From assembly GCA_023390155.1 (NCBI GenBank), contig JAEWDJ010000397.1:1-19448 (forward strand): DNA of 19,448 nucleotides. The letters run 5' to 3'. The number at the start of each line of letters is the position of its first letter. Position 1 is the stretch's first letter. The notes below the pieces were generated by a model. It was not told where the DNA came from. It did not search any database and saw only the letters and a list, made by a program, of their open reading frames with translations. Shown here one piece after another: positions 1 to 8,308 of this stretch. The DNA is from Actinomycetes bacterium (GTDB taxonomy: Bacteria; Actinomycetota; Actinomycetes; Actinomycetales; Microbacteriaceae). A program made the translations under genes and the position numbers.

Positions 1-19
1 AGCACGGCAGGCTGGAGCC

Positions 20-805
20 ATGAGCAACGGGGTCACCATCGGCCAGGCGGCCGCCTTCGTCGGCGTCACGGTGAAGACGGTGCGGCACTATCACAAGCTG
101 GGACTGGTGGCCGAGCCCGAGCGCGACAGCTCGGGCTACCGGCGCTACAGCGCCGACGACCTGCTCCGGATCGTGCAGGTGCGCACCCTGGCGGCGGCCG
201 GCGTGCCGCTGGCCGAGATCGCCGGCCTGCTGGACGCGGAGGACGAGGAGTTCGCTGCCGGTCTCGCGGACGTCGAACGGCAGCTCACCGCGCAGATCGA
301 GGAGCTGTCCGCACGCCGCGCGACCTTGCACCAGCTCACCGACGGCAACCGGGCGCTGCTGCCTGACCGGGCGGTCGCCCTGCTCGAGCGGATGCCGGGC
401 CTGGGCTTCGACACCGACGAGATCGCGTCCGCGCGGGAAGGCCTCGTGCTGGCCAGAGCGCTCATCCCCGAGCGGTTCGACGACCATCTCGCGGCGATCG
501 AACACGCCCTCCTCGACCCCGAGTTCGTCGCCCTCAGCAAGCGCGCGGCCGAAGCGGCCGCGTGGGCCCCGGACGACCCGCGCATCCCCTCGCTCGCGGC
601 CGCCATGGCCGACCACTACCTCACCAACCCCGACCACCTCCGCATCGTCACCGGCATGCAGGCCCGCACCGACACGACGGCCCGCTACGGGATGGTGCGC
701 GACTTCGGCTCCGCCGGCGCCACGGCCGCGGAACGCCTGGTCGCCCTCATCGAGTCAAGGCTGCGGGAGGCCGGCGTGCGCATCCCGCGGCCGGACCCGC
801 GGTGA
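20..805 (+). CDS. MerR family transcriptional regulator
   Basis: This 261-residue protein opens with a MerR winged-helix domain. A helix-turn-helix at about residues 5-25 is followed by the wing (SSGYRRYSADDL, about 37-48), then a second helix pair (VQVRTLAAAGVPLAEIAGLL) and a coiled-coil-like dimerisation helix to about residue 105. The remaining 150 residues are a helical, probably effector-binding, domain that I cannot assign to a ligand class. There is no cysteine cluster, so it is not a metal-responsive MerR. It starts at ATG 20, with a GGAG just upstream at unusually short spacing. It is convergent with the oxidoreductase gene; its target is unknown. MerR proteins typically act by twisting promoters with over-long spacers. 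Nothing further upstream is visible. Family confident, function unknown. Confidence 0.9.
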   Translation: MSNGVTIGQAAAFVGVTVKTVRHYHKLGLVAEPERDSSGYRRYSADDLLRIVQVRTLAAAGVPLAEIAGLLDAEDEEFAAGLADVERQLTAQIEELSARRATLHQLTDGNRALLPDRAVALLERMPGLGFDTDEIASAREGLVLARALIPERFDDHLAAIEHALLDPEFVALSKRAAEAAAWAPDDPRIPSLAAAMADHYLTNPDHLRIVTGMQARTDTTARYGMVRDFGSAGATAAERLVALIESRLREAGVRIPRPDPR

Positions 806-973
806 CCGGCGGCCCGCGGACGGCGTCCCGATGTCTCCTAACCGAGCGAGACCCCGTCCAGCAGGCCGGCGGTCATGCCGCTCGGGAGCGCGCCGGTCTA
901 CCGGATCGAACGGCGTAGCAGGTCGCCCCGAGAGGCAGGCGGCGATCCGACTCCGGCGTCTGCGGCAGGGCGG

Positions 974-1906
974 TCAGGGCGTGTTGCTGAACGAGGGAGT
1001 GATGGCGATTTTGCCGTGGACGTGGCGGCTGCGCTGGTGTGCGACCGCGTCGTGGAACCGGTCGAGGGTGTACGTCGCGGCGACGGGGATGCGCAAGGTC
1101 TTGTCGGAGATCAATGCCAGGAGGCGGTCGAGCGCGTCGGGAGTTGCGTCGGAGCCGTTGACCTGAACGACGCCGGCGGGTGGTTCGTCCGCCTCGATGG
1201 TGACCACGCGGTGCGGAGGGACGCCCAAGCGGATCGCTGCCTCGGCCGTGTCCGTTCCGTGCAGGTCCGCAGCCGCAACGACGGGTATGTTCTCGGCGGC
1301 GATTTCGGCGGCTAGTCCGTCGCCGTATGTCACGGGTTGTGCGCCGAGCGATCGAATGTAGTCGGCGGAGGCAGCCGACCCGGTTCCGATGACCTGGGCG
1401 CCGTCGCGGACTAGCAGCTGGGTGAGGATCGAACCGACGCCGCCGCCTGCCGCACCGACGAGGACGGCCTCGCCGGGTCGCGCCGACAGAGCGTCTGCGA
1501 CGGCCGACGCGGTCCGCCCGGCGATGTCCAAGACCCCGGCCTCGAGGTCGGAGACCGTCGGTGGTGTGCGGTGCAGGCTCGGGTGGTTCTCGTCGAGGAC
1601 GATCGAGGTCGCGACGGCACGGCCGCGGGCTCCGCCGAAGACGCGGTCCCCGACTCTCCATCGGCGCACGGAGGGGCCGGTCTCGACCACGGTCCCGGCG
1701 AAGTCGTTCCCGAATCCCATCGGAAGGGCGAGCCCGAACGCGGCGGCGAGGGTGCGCGATTCGACGATCTGCCAGTCCACCGGGTTGAGCCCCGCGACGG
1801 CGACGCCGATCCGGACTTCCGTTGCCAGCAACGGTCGCGCCTCGGTGGGTTGGAGCCTCAGGCCGTTGATGTCGCCGAACCGATCCAGCACAACCGCAGA
1901 GTCCAT
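974..1906 (-). CDS. NADP-dependent quinone-oxidoreductase-type enzyme (zinc-free MDR)
   Basis: The 310-residue protein belongs to the medium-chain dehydrogenase/reductase superfamily, quinone oxidoreductase branch. An N-terminal GroES-like part (NPVDW at about 41-45, GNDFAGTVVETG at about 66-77) is followed by a Rossmann domain with the nucleotide loop GAAGGGVGS (151-159). The catalytic and structural zinc ligands of alcohol dehydrogenases are absent, as expected for NADPH:quinone oxidoreductase and enoyl reductase types. I chose the ATG at 1906, because the conserved fold begins there (MDSAVVLDRFG). The open frame extends about 50 codons upstream but is low-complexity and runs over transposase-like debris in another frame. 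A weak GGAA precedes the ATG. The gene lies 133 bases downstream of the isochorismatase-like gene on the same strand. Substrate not predictable from sequence. Confidence 0.85.
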   Translation of the reverse strand: MDSAVVLDRFGDINGLRLQPTEARPLLATEVRIGVAVAGLNPVDWQIVESRTLAAAFGLALPMGFGNDFAGTVVETGPSVRRWRVGDRVFGGARGRAVATSIVLDENHPSLHRTPPTVSDLEAGVLDIAGRTASAVADALSARPGEAVLVGAAGGGVGSILTQLLVRDGAQVIGTGSAASADYIRSLGAQPVTYGDGLAAEIAAENIPVVAAADLHGTDTAEAAIRLGVPPHRVVTIEADEPPAGVVQVNGSDATPDALDRLLALISDKTLRIPVAATYTLDRFHDAVAHQRSRHVHGKIAITPSFSNTP

Positions 1907-1934
1907 GACTGTTCCAGCGACGCTCGTCGCGCGT

Positions 1935-2039
1935 CTATTCCTCTGACCCTCGATCCCAGAGCAGTGCCGCTGCGAGGCGGAGCGCCGCGTGGCAGTTCCG
2001 GGAGGTCTTGTCGTGTCTGAGGCCGCTGAAGAGGTGGTT
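1935..2039 (-). pseudogene. Remnant of an IS5-like transposase C-terminus
   Basis: Directly after the stop of the isochorismatase-like gene, the same minus-strand frame continues for 34 codons to a TAG at 1935-1937. It reads as a transposase tail: RHDKTSRNCHAALRLAAALL followed by W. IS5-superfamily transposases typically end in a segment of the type DK-x-x-RN-(8-10)-LAA-x-(L/I)-W. No start codon, no catalytic DDE part and no terminal inverted repeats can be seen, so only the last 30 or so residues survive. The similarity is from memory of the family pattern, not from a search. Confidence 0.45.
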
Positions 2040-2645
2040 TCAGGGTGCGGCGGCAACGCTGGCAGCGATGGTCGAGCCGGTGAGGGGTGTTCCGCTGTCC
2101 AGAGCCTGGATCCATCGGCGTGTGGTCACGACGGCCGCGAATCGTGATTCGAGGACGGTGAGGACGGTCTCGTGCAGGGTTCGCGCCTCGACCGTCCCGG
2201 CCGAGTTCGCCAGGTGTGGGGCTCCGGTGGCGTCCCGGAGGAACTCGACGGCGTAACCGCGGTGGGCCGCGTCGCGTGCCGTGGACTCGTCGCAGTTCTG
2301 GGTCATGTATCCGGTTATCGCGATGGTGTCGACACCGAGGGACTCGAGCGTGTGAGCGAGGTCGGTGCGAGCGAACGCCGATGGCAGGGTCTTGGACATC
2401 GTGATGACGCCGGGGCGGGAGGCGATCGATTCGTGCAGCTGCCACCCATCGCTGCCGTGAGCGAAGATCGGGGAGTCGGCGGGAGCGTCCTGCTGGATCA
2501 CGATCACCGGAATGCTGCGCTCGCTCGCGGCGTCCATCGCCGCGTGGATCGCAGCCAGGCTGGTCTGAACCGGCGGGTACGCGATCGGCAGCCGGCCCGT
2601 CACATACTCGTTCTGAACATCGATGACCAGCAACGCCCTCTTCAT
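2040..2645 (-). CDS. Isochorismatase-family cysteine hydrolase
   Basis: This 201-residue protein has the isochorismatase fold. The catalytic triad of the family is visible: Asp9 in LLVIDVQN, Lys85 in MSKTLPSAF, and nucleophile Cys118 in GYMTQNCDESTARDA. Family members hydrolyse amides or enol ethers (nicotinamidase, N-carbamoylsarcosine amidase, isochorismatase, ureidoacrylate hydrolase). The exact substrate cannot be told here. The usual Asp or Asn two residues before the cysteine is replaced by a Gln-Asn pair. The ATG at 2645 gives the standard start (MKRALLVIDVQ). No good ribosome-binding site precedes it, so a leaderless transcript is possible. The C-terminus stops exactly where transposase-like sequence begins, so the last residues may have been altered by an insertion event. 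Confidence 0.88.
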   Translation of the reverse strand: MKRALLVIDVQNEYVTGRLPIAYPPVQTSLAAIHAAMDAASERSIPVIVIQQDAPADSPIFAHGSDGWQLHESIASRPGVITMSKTLPSAFARTDLAHTLESLGVDTIAITGYMTQNCDESTARDAAHRGYAVEFLRDATGAPHLANSAGTVEARTLHETVLTVLESRFAAVVTTRRWIQALDSGTPLTGSTIAASVAAAP

Positions 2646-2847
2646 TCCACGAAACTACCCGACCCCGGCTCGCACCGCGCTTGAGGTTGAGGGCTCCTCA
2701 CGGCTTCCGAGGCAGCGCCCGCAACCGTCGTGATCGCCGACGGCCAGTGTCTCGGCAACCGGGCGGGCAGCAGCTGCTGGATCGGTAGTCGGCTGACACC
2801 GAGAGAGTTCCGCGATGGTGATGCGATGCTGAGCGAGTTTCTCGCGG

Positions 2848-4068
2848 TCAGCGGACTCCCGACGGCGTCGGAGCCTCTCCGTTCAGCACGTATCGCCCGA
2901 CTTCGTCGCGCTTGTAGGCCACCGGATCGTGCAGCGAAATGGTGCGGACGTTGCGCCAATAGCGGTCGAGCCCGTGCCGGGCGGCGGTCGAGCGCGCTCC
3001 CGTGTACTCGAAGACGGCGCTGGTGACGTCGAGGGCGGTCTCGGTGGAGACGATCTTCGCGCTCGCGATGATCTCAGCGACTGCGGCCCGCTGCTCGGTG
3101 GTGACGTCGTCGGCGAGACCGTAGAGCCAGTCGAGCGCGTGAACAGCGCGCTCGACCAGGGCGGAGACCGCTTGCACGCGGGCCACCAGGGTGCCGTATC
3201 CGGCGAGGATGTACGGCTCGTCCCGACCGCGCTCGACACCGGAGTGCAACGCCGGCCGCGTGTGCTCCCGCGTGTAGGCGAGCGCGGCCTCGAGCGCGCC
3301 CTCCGCGATGCCCAGGTGGAGGATCCCGAAGGTCAGCTGGAAGTGCAGCACCTGCACGGACTGCCGCGGCTCGTGCTCGCGGATCGGGCCGTAACGGCGG
3401 AGGATGCGCGACTCGTCCACACGGAGGTCGGTCAGCGTGATCGACTGGCTCGCGGAGAGACGCTGGCCGAGCACGTCCCAGTCGCCGCTGAACCGCACGC
3501 CCGGATCGGCCGGGTCCACCTCCACGACGGTCATGAGGTCGCCGTCGCGCAGCGCGATCGTGAACAGGCGATCGGCGACAGGGCCGCCCGAGGCGAAGCC
3601 GCTGTCGCCCGTGACGACGTACTCGTCCCCGTCCTCGACGATCGGCGGGTAACCCGTCTCGCGGTTGTTCCCCGGGCTCGCCCAGAGCCAGCGGTTGTCG
3701 GCGGTCTCGCGGAGCGCCCGGCGCGCCTGGTCGGTGTCGAATGAGCCGATGAACCGCAGCCACACGTAGTGGTAGCCGAGGATGTGCGCGATGGAGGAGT
3801 CCGCGCGGGCGATCAAGCGCACGATCTGCGCGCTGACGGACCACGGCACCCCCGCGCCGCCCAGCTCGGCGGGGATGGTGAGGGTCAGCAGTCCGCGCTC
3901 CCGTAGCAACTCGATCTCGACCGTGGGCAGCGCGTTGGCGCGGTCGCGTACGAGCGCGTCCGCGGCGAGGATGTCGGCGACCTCGCGCGCTTCTGCGATC
4001 CATTCCGCGTGCGCATCGGAGGCGCCTCCGATGTCCGACGGGTCCGGCAGCAGATCGAAGCGGCTCAC
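2848..4068 (-). CDS. DszC/SfnB-like flavin-dependent monooxygenase (acyl-CoA dehydrogenase fold), copy 1
   Basis: This 406-residue protein has the acyl-CoA dehydrogenase fold. It shows an N-terminal helical domain (LLRERGLLTLTIPAELGGAGVPW, first part, about 54-75), a beta-barrel middle (YVVTGDSGFASGG; GDWDVLGQRLSASQSI) and a C-terminal helical bundle ending RYWRNVRTISLHDPVAYK. The RYWRN-(V/A)RTIS-(L/V)HDP tail and the 400-residue length fit the DszC/SfnB branch. That branch uses reduced flavin and oxygen rather than dehydrogenating acyl-CoA, and often acts on sulfur compounds. Its ATG overlaps the stop of the preceding paralogue by four bases (ATGA), so translation is probably coupled. It is the last gene of the transport-oxidation operon. 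Substrate inferred only from context. Confidence 0.82.
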   Translation of the reverse strand: MSRFDLLPDPSDIGGASDAHAEWIAEAREVADILAADALVRDRANALPTVEIELLRERGLLTLTIPAELGGAGVPWSVSAQIVRLIARADSSIAHILGYHYVWLRFIGSFDTDQARRALRETADNRWLWASPGNNRETGYPPIVEDGDEYVVTGDSGFASGGPVADRLFTIALRDGDLMTVVEVDPADPGVRFSGDWDVLGQRLSASQSITLTDLRVDESRILRRYGPIREHEPRQSVQVLHFQLTFGILHLGIAEGALEAALAYTREHTRPALHSGVERGRDEPYILAGYGTLVARVQAVSALVERAVHALDWLYGLADDVTTEQRAAVAEIIASAKIVSTETALDVTSAVFEYTGARSTAARHGLDRYWRNVRTISLHDPVAYKRDEVGRYVLNGEAPTPSGVR

Positions 4069-5255
4069 CGGGTGCCCACCACCCAGGCGTGTGTCGGGGC
4101 CGAGTCGTTCAGGAGGTGGTCGCCCACGGCCCGCTGCTTGTAGATGCCGGGGTTATGGACCGAGATCGTCCGGGCGTTCCGCCAGTGGCGGTCGAGGGTG
4201 CGGTCGCGGTCGACGGCGGAGGCACCGCCCACCTCGAACAGGGTGGTCGCGGCGGCGAGCACGGTCTCCACCACGGTCGTGTGCGCCTTCGATGTCGCGA
4301 TCTCCGCGGCGTCGAGCAGGGCGTCGATCGGCTCGCCCGCCTCCCGGGCCGCATTCACGGCCTCCAGCGTGTCCGCCGCGGCGAGCGTGACCGCGTCGGC
4401 GGCGAACGAAGCGGCAGCGAGCCGGCCGACCACCTGCTGCACGAGCGGGTCCTCCCGGGGGAGGTCCGCCTGGGCATGGCTGAAGACGCGTTTCCGGCGC
4501 TGCACGTAGTCGACCGCGTCGGCCACGATCGCCCGGCCGATGCCGGCGACCGAGGCCAGGAGCACCTGCTGGTAGAAGGCGATCATGTAGTGCGGGGCGC
4601 GTTCGTCGTACCAGAACACGTCGTCGCGCTCGACCGCCACCGCGTCCAGGCGCGTCGTGCCGGAGGCGGTGAGCCGCTGGCCGAAGCCGTTCCAGTCGTC
4701 CACGCGCTCGAGGCCCGGATCGGCGGCCGAGACGACCGCGAAGGCGCGGGCGTCGCGCTCGTCGGAGACGCCGATCGCGAGCCAGTCGGCGTAGAGGCTG
4801 CCGGTGCTGTAGAACTTGGTGCCCGTGATCGTCCAGTCCTCACCGGAGGTGTCGAGCCGGGTGCCGGTCTCGCCGACCTTGCCGCCGTCCGTCTCGGTCA
4901 CGGCGTTGCCCAGGATGGCGCCCTCGGCCACCCGCCGCAGCCACTTGCCGCGGGAGGCTCCGTCGGGGTCGATCAGACGCTCCTCCACCATCCCGAAGTG
5001 CGCGCGCAGCGCCTGCGGGAGGTTGGAGTCCGCCGCACCCAGCTCGATCAGCAGGTGGATGAGCTGAGAGACGGAGGCACCCGAGCCGCCCTCGGCGACC
5101 GGCAGGCGGACGGCGCCGAACCCGGCCTCCGCGAGGGCGCGCACGGCGTCGTGCGCGAGCGTCCGGTCCCGTTCCCGCTCCACTGCTCCCGCCGCGATCT
5201 CGGCGAACAGGGGGCGGAACCGGGAGGCGAGCTCGTCGTAGTCGGCGGTGGTCAC
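4065..5255 (-). CDS. DszC/SfnB-like flavin-dependent monooxygenase (acyl-CoA dehydrogenase fold), copy 2
   Basis: This is a 396-residue paralogue of the following gene with the same architecture. It has an N-terminal helix domain (FGAVRLPVAEGGSGASVSQL), a beta domain (GNAVTETDGGKVGETGTRL; WTITGTKFYSTGSLYADWL; DWNGFGQRLTASGTTRL) and a C-terminal helical bundle with RHWRNARTISVHNPGIYK. The WTITG-x-KFYSTG segment and FGQR-x-T-x-SGTT element are typical of the DszC/SfnB branch. I take the GTG at 5255 as start. It overlaps the TGA of the monooxygenase gene by four bases (GTGA) and leads straight into the conserved domain; the open frame further upstream is shadow. Copies 1 and 2 are clearly divergent, which argues for different steps or substrates rather than a recent duplication. 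Confidence 0.82.
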   Translation of the reverse strand: MTTADYDELASRFRPLFAEIAAGAVERERDRTLAHDAVRALAEAGFGAVRLPVAEGGSGASVSQLIHLLIELGAADSNLPQALRAHFGMVEERLIDPDGASRGKWLRRVAEGAILGNAVTETDGGKVGETGTRLDTSGEDWTITGTKFYSTGSLYADWLAIGVSDERDARAFAVVSAADPGLERVDDWNGFGQRLTASGTTRLDAVAVERDDVFWYDERAPHYMIAFYQQVLLASVAGIGRAIVADAVDYVQRRKRVFSHAQADLPREDPLVQQVVGRLAAASFAADAVTLAAADTLEAVNAAREAGEPIDALLDAAEIATSKAHTTVVETVLAAATTLFEVGGASAVDRDRTLDRHWRNARTISVHNPGIYKQRAVGDHLLNDSAPTHAWVVGTR

Positions 5256-6613
5256 GCGTCGCCCCCGAACGCTCCGCGGTACCTCGCGGCGGGATGCCGC
5301 TCGTCGAGGTGGTCGCGACCGAACAGCTTGCTGCGCAGGGTACCCGGCGCGTACTCGGTCTGCGCGAGCCCGCGACGGCGCAGCTCGGGCAGCACGTGGT
5401 CGATGAACTCGATGTAGGAGCCCGGGATGCGCCAGTTGACGACGTTGATGCCGTCGACCCCGGCGCGCTGCCACTCCTCCAGCTTGTCCGCGATCGTCTC
5501 CGGGGTTCCGACGAGGCGGCCCCGGCCCAGGAGGACGCGGCCGAGGTCGGCGACGGTGGCCTCCCGGTCGGGCACCGAGCGACGCAGCCACTCGAGGATG
5601 GACTGGCTGGCGTTGGTGCGGATGTCCTTGAGGAGCGTCTCCGGCGGGTACGGGCTGCCATCCGGCGCCGTCCCGAAGTTCATGTGGGTGAGGTAGCCCT
5701 CGAGGCTCGCGTACTCATCGAGCTCGGCCTCGGCGCGCCGGGCCTCCTCCTCGGTCGACCCGATGACGAAGCTGATGCCCTGGAAGAACTTGATGTCATC
5801 GGGGCGCCGGCCGGCCTCCACCGCGAGACGGCGGGTCTCGACGATGGTCTCGGCCGCGACGGCGGGCGTCGGCGCGGCCAGGAACACCGCCTCCGCGTTG
5901 CGGGCCGCGAAGGCCTTGCCCGCGCCCGAGGCGCCCGCCTGGTAGAGCAGCGGCGTGCGCTGCGGCGACGGTGACGGGAGATGCGGGCCCTCGACGCGGT
6001 AGCGCTCGCCCACGTGGTTGATCCGGTGGATCTTGGACGCGTCCGCGTAGACGCCGCCGTCGCGGTCCTTCACCAGGGCTCCGTCGTCCCAGGAGCCCTC
6101 CCACAGCTTGTACGTCACATCGACGTATTCCTCCGCCCAGCGGTAGCGCTCATCGTGCTCGACGAGGCCGGGCAGGCCGAAGTTGCGCGCCGCGCTCTCT
6201 TGCGCGCTCGTCACGATGTTCCAGGCGATCCGGCCGCGGCTGATGTGGTCGAGCGTCGACACCTTGCGGGCGAACGAGAAGGGGTGTTCCTGCAGGACAC
6301 TGCTGGTGAAGGCGAACCCGAGGTCACGGGTGTTCACGGCGAGCGCCGACAGCAGTACGGCCGGGTCGTTGCTGGGGATCTGCAGCCCCTGCCGGGCGTT
6401 GGGCGTGTAGTCCCCGTCGGCCGGCCCGTAGACGCCGACCACGTCGGCGAAGAACATCGCGTCGAACAGGCCCGCCTCGAGCCGCTTGGCGAGATCGATC
6501 CACACGTCCACGTCTTCGAAGTCCGTCTGCCGGGAGTCGGGGTGGCGCCACTGGCCGTGGTTGATGTGGGACGCCGTGTTCATGACGAAGGCGTTGAAGT
6601 GGAGGGCGGGCAT
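5252..6613 (-). CDS. NtaA/SnaA/DszA-family FMNH2-dependent monooxygenase (luciferase-like)
   Basis: The 453-residue protein is a luciferase-like monooxygenase of the NtaA/SnaA/DszA/SfnG group. The start (LHFNAFVMNTASHINHGQWR) is diagnostic. It is followed by the flavin-site region LFDAMFFADVVGVYG, HPFSFARKVSTLDHISRGRI, AWNIVTS, and TPLLYQAGAS-GAG near the middle. The C-terminal LVGTPETIADKLEEW and GINVVNW segments close the TIM barrel. Family members take FMNH2 from a separate reductase and cleave C-S or C-N bonds (sulfones, nitrilotriacetate, EDTA, dimethyl sulfone). The ATG at 6613 has a clear GAAAGGA site four bases upstream. No flavin reductase gene lies in this operon. The 48-base gap to the ATPase gene contains a G-rich repeat. 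Family certain; substrate inferred. Confidence 0.92.
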   Translation of the reverse strand: MPALHFNAFVMNTASHINHGQWRHPDSRQTDFEDVDVWIDLAKRLEAGLFDAMFFADVVGVYGPADGDYTPNARQGLQIPSNDPAVLLSALAVNTRDLGFAFTSSVLQEHPFSFARKVSTLDHISRGRIAWNIVTSAQESAARNFGLPGLVEHDERYRWAEEYVDVTYKLWEGSWDDGALVKDRDGGVYADASKIHRINHVGERYRVEGPHLPSPSPQRTPLLYQAGASGAGKAFAARNAEAVFLAAPTPAVAAETIVETRRLAVEAGRRPDDIKFFQGISFVIGSTEEEARRAEAELDEYASLEGYLTHMNFGTAPDGSPYPPETLLKDIRTNASQSILEWLRRSVPDREATVADLGRVLLGRGRLVGTPETIADKLEEWQRAGVDGINVVNWRIPGSYIEFIDHVLPELRRRGLAQTEYAPGTLRSKLFGRDHLDERHPAARYRGAFGGDA

Positions 6614-6640
6614 GGGGTCCTTTCGCGGTGGTGCGGAGGC

Positions 6641-6660
6641 GGGCGGGGGCGGGCGGGGGC
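6641..6660 (+). repeat. Tandem G-rich decamer, possible G-quadruplex
   Basis: Two exact copies of GGGCGGGGGC lie side by side in the gap between the ATPase and monooxygenase cistrons. Together they give four runs of three or more G on the plus strand. This strand is the template for the operon, so the transcript carries C-runs. It is the largest gap inside the operon's 3' half and sits upstream of the monooxygenase ribosome-binding site. Confidence 0.6.
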
Positions 6661-6661
6661 G

Positions 6662-8308
6662 TCAGCGGACGAGGCGCGGCGCGGCGTCGAGCAGCGCCCG
6701 GGTGTAGGGGTCGGCGGGCGACCGGAAGAGCTGTTCCGCCGGTCCGGTCTCGACGATGCGGCCCTGCGACATGACGGCGACCTCGTCGCTCACGTGCTGG
6801 ATGACGCCGAGGTCGTGGGAGATGAAGAGGTAGCTCAGGCCGAGCTCGCGCTGCAGGTCGTCGAGGAGGTCGAGCACCTGAGCCTGCACCGAGACGTCGA
6901 GGGCGGAGACCGGCTCGTCGCACACGATGATCTCGGGCTTCGGGGCGAGCGCCCGCGCGATGGCGACGCGCTGGCGCTGGCCTCCGGAGAGGTGCAGCGG
7001 GCGACGTCTGGCGGCTGTCGCCGGGAGTCCGACCTCGTCGAGCAGCCGCGCGATCTCGGCGCGGGCAGGGCCGGGTGCGGAGCCGAGGGCGTCGGCGAGG
7101 ATGTCCTCCACGGTGAGCCGCGGATCGAAGGAGCCGAGCGGATCCTGGTACACGGCGCCGATGCGGTGGCGCTGGCGGCGTCGCTCTCGCTCGGGGAGGG
7201 CGGTCCACGGTGCGCCGAACAGGGCCACGTCACCGGTCTCCGGCTCGGTGATCCCGAGGGCGACCCGAGCGGCGGTGGTCTTGCCGGAGCCCGACTCCCC
7301 CACCAGGCCGAGGGTGCGGCCGCGCCGCAGCTCGAACGAGACCCGGTCGAGCACGAGCCGCGGGCTCCCGTCCGGGTTGCGGTAGTGCTTCACCAGGTCG
7401 CGGGCCTCCAGCACGACCTGATCGGACGGGAGGACGACGGACGCGACGGGTGCCGCCGGGGCCGGTGGACCGACGGTCGCGGCGGGCGTCGTCGTCGCCT
7501 CGGCTAGCCGGGTGCCACGCGGCCGGTCCGCGGGCACCGCCGCGATCAGACGGCGGGTGTACTCGTCGCGCGCGTCGAACAGCACCTGCTCGGCCGGTCC
7601 GTGCTCCACGATCGCGCCGCCGTTCATGACCGAGATCTCGTCGGCGACGCGGCTGACCACCGCGAGGTCGTGGCTGATGAGGAGGATGGCCGTGCCCTGC
7701 TCCTTCAGCTCCTCCAGCAGCGCCAGGATCTGCTCCTGCACGGTGGCATCCAGCGCGGTCGTCGGCTCGTCCGCGATCAGGAGGGGCGGGCGGAGGGCGA
7801 TCGCCGACGCGATGAGGGCGCGCTGGCGCAGACCCCCCGACAGTTCGCCCGACCGCTGGCGCGACCTCTGCTCCGGCTCGGGCACGCCGGCCGCGGCCAG
7901 CAGTTCCAGGACGCGTTCGCGGCGCTTCGCCGGAGCCAGCCGCGTGTGGATGCGGAGGGCGTCGTCGATCTCACGGCCGACGGGGCGCAGCGGGTCGAGC
8001 GAGACGAGGGCGTCCTGGAGGACGTAGCCGACCTCCTTGCCCCGCACCCGCCGCAGCGCGCGATCGCTGAGGCGGAGGATGTCGCGCCCGCCCACGTGGA
8101 GCCGCTCGGCGTCCACTCGTGCGCTCGGGCCGTTCAGCCCGACGACGCTCCGGGCGGTCACCGACTTGCCGGAGCCGGACTCCCCGACGAGCGCCAGACA
8201 CCGGCCGGCCTCCAGGCGCAGGTCGACGCCACGCACCACCGGTGTCACAGTTCGGTCGGCCCGGAAGCCCACCGTCAGGCCGCGGATGTCGAGGACGGGT
8301 TCGCTCAC
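6662..8308 (-). CDS. Fused double ATP-binding protein of a peptide/opine-type ABC importer (DppD-DppF type)
   Basis: This 548-residue protein carries two ABC ATPase domains in one chain. Domain 1 has Walker A GESGSGKS (42-49), signature LSGGLRQ (156-162), Walker B LLIADEP (176-182) and switch His213. Domain 2 has Walker A GESGSGKT (337-344), signature LSGGQRQ (440-446), Walker B IIVCDEP (460-466) and His498. They are joined by an Ala/Thr/Pro-rich linker (about 265-293). Each domain carries the oligopeptide-type C-terminal extension (DEYTRRLIAA; DPYTRALLDAAP). The GTG at 8308 overlaps the permease stop by four bases (GTGA). The chain should power the two adjacent permeases without another ATPase subunit. 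The first signature has Leu in place of the usual Gln, so the two sites may not be equivalent. Confidence 0.93.
   Translation of the reverse strand: MSEPVLDIRGLTVGFRADRTVTPVVRGVDLRLEAGRCLALVGESGSGKSVTARSVVGLNGPSARVDAERLHVGGRDILRLSDRALRRVRGKEVGYVLQDALVSLDPLRPVGREIDDALRIHTRLAPAKRRERVLELLAAAGVPEPEQRSRQRSGELSGGLRQRALIASAIALRPPLLIADEPTTALDATVQEQILALLEELKEQGTAILLISHDLAVVSRVADEISVMNGGAIVEHGPAEQVLFDARDEYTRRLIAAVPADRPRGTRLAEATTTPAATVGPPAPAAPVASVVLPSDQVVLEARDLVKHYRNPDGSPRLVLDRVSFELRRGRTLGLVGESGSGKTTAARVALGITEPETGDVALFGAPWTALPERERRRQRHRIGAVYQDPLGSFDPRLTVEDILADALGSAPGPARAEIARLLDEVGLPATAARRRPLHLSGGQRQRVAIARALAPKPEIIVCDEPVSALDVSVQAQVLDLLDDLQRELGLSYLFISHDLGVIQHVSDEVAVMSQGRIVETGPAEQLFRSPADPYTRALLDAAPRLVR

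Noticed and set aside
873..1661. Long Arg/Pro-rich minus-strand frame over the oxidoreductase
   Set aside because: Codon-position bias and domain motifs support the overlapping oxidoreductase frame. The Arg-rich frame is the usual high-GC shadow.
2833..2845. Short hairpin GCGAG-AAA-CTCGC just after the last gene of the transport operon
   Set aside because: The stem is only five base pairs with no T-run, so it is too weak to call a terminator in DNA this GC-rich.
2646..2847. Possible small gene or MerR-type operator (repeated TTGAGG) between the isochorismatase-like gene and the operon end
   Set aside because: Frames here are shadows or lack starts. The TTGAGG copies are direct, not the inverted spacing expected of a MerR site.
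3074..4003. Long Arg-rich minus-strand frame within the DszC-like copy 1 gene
   Set aside because: It is a shadow frame with no domain pattern, lying inside a well-supported gene.
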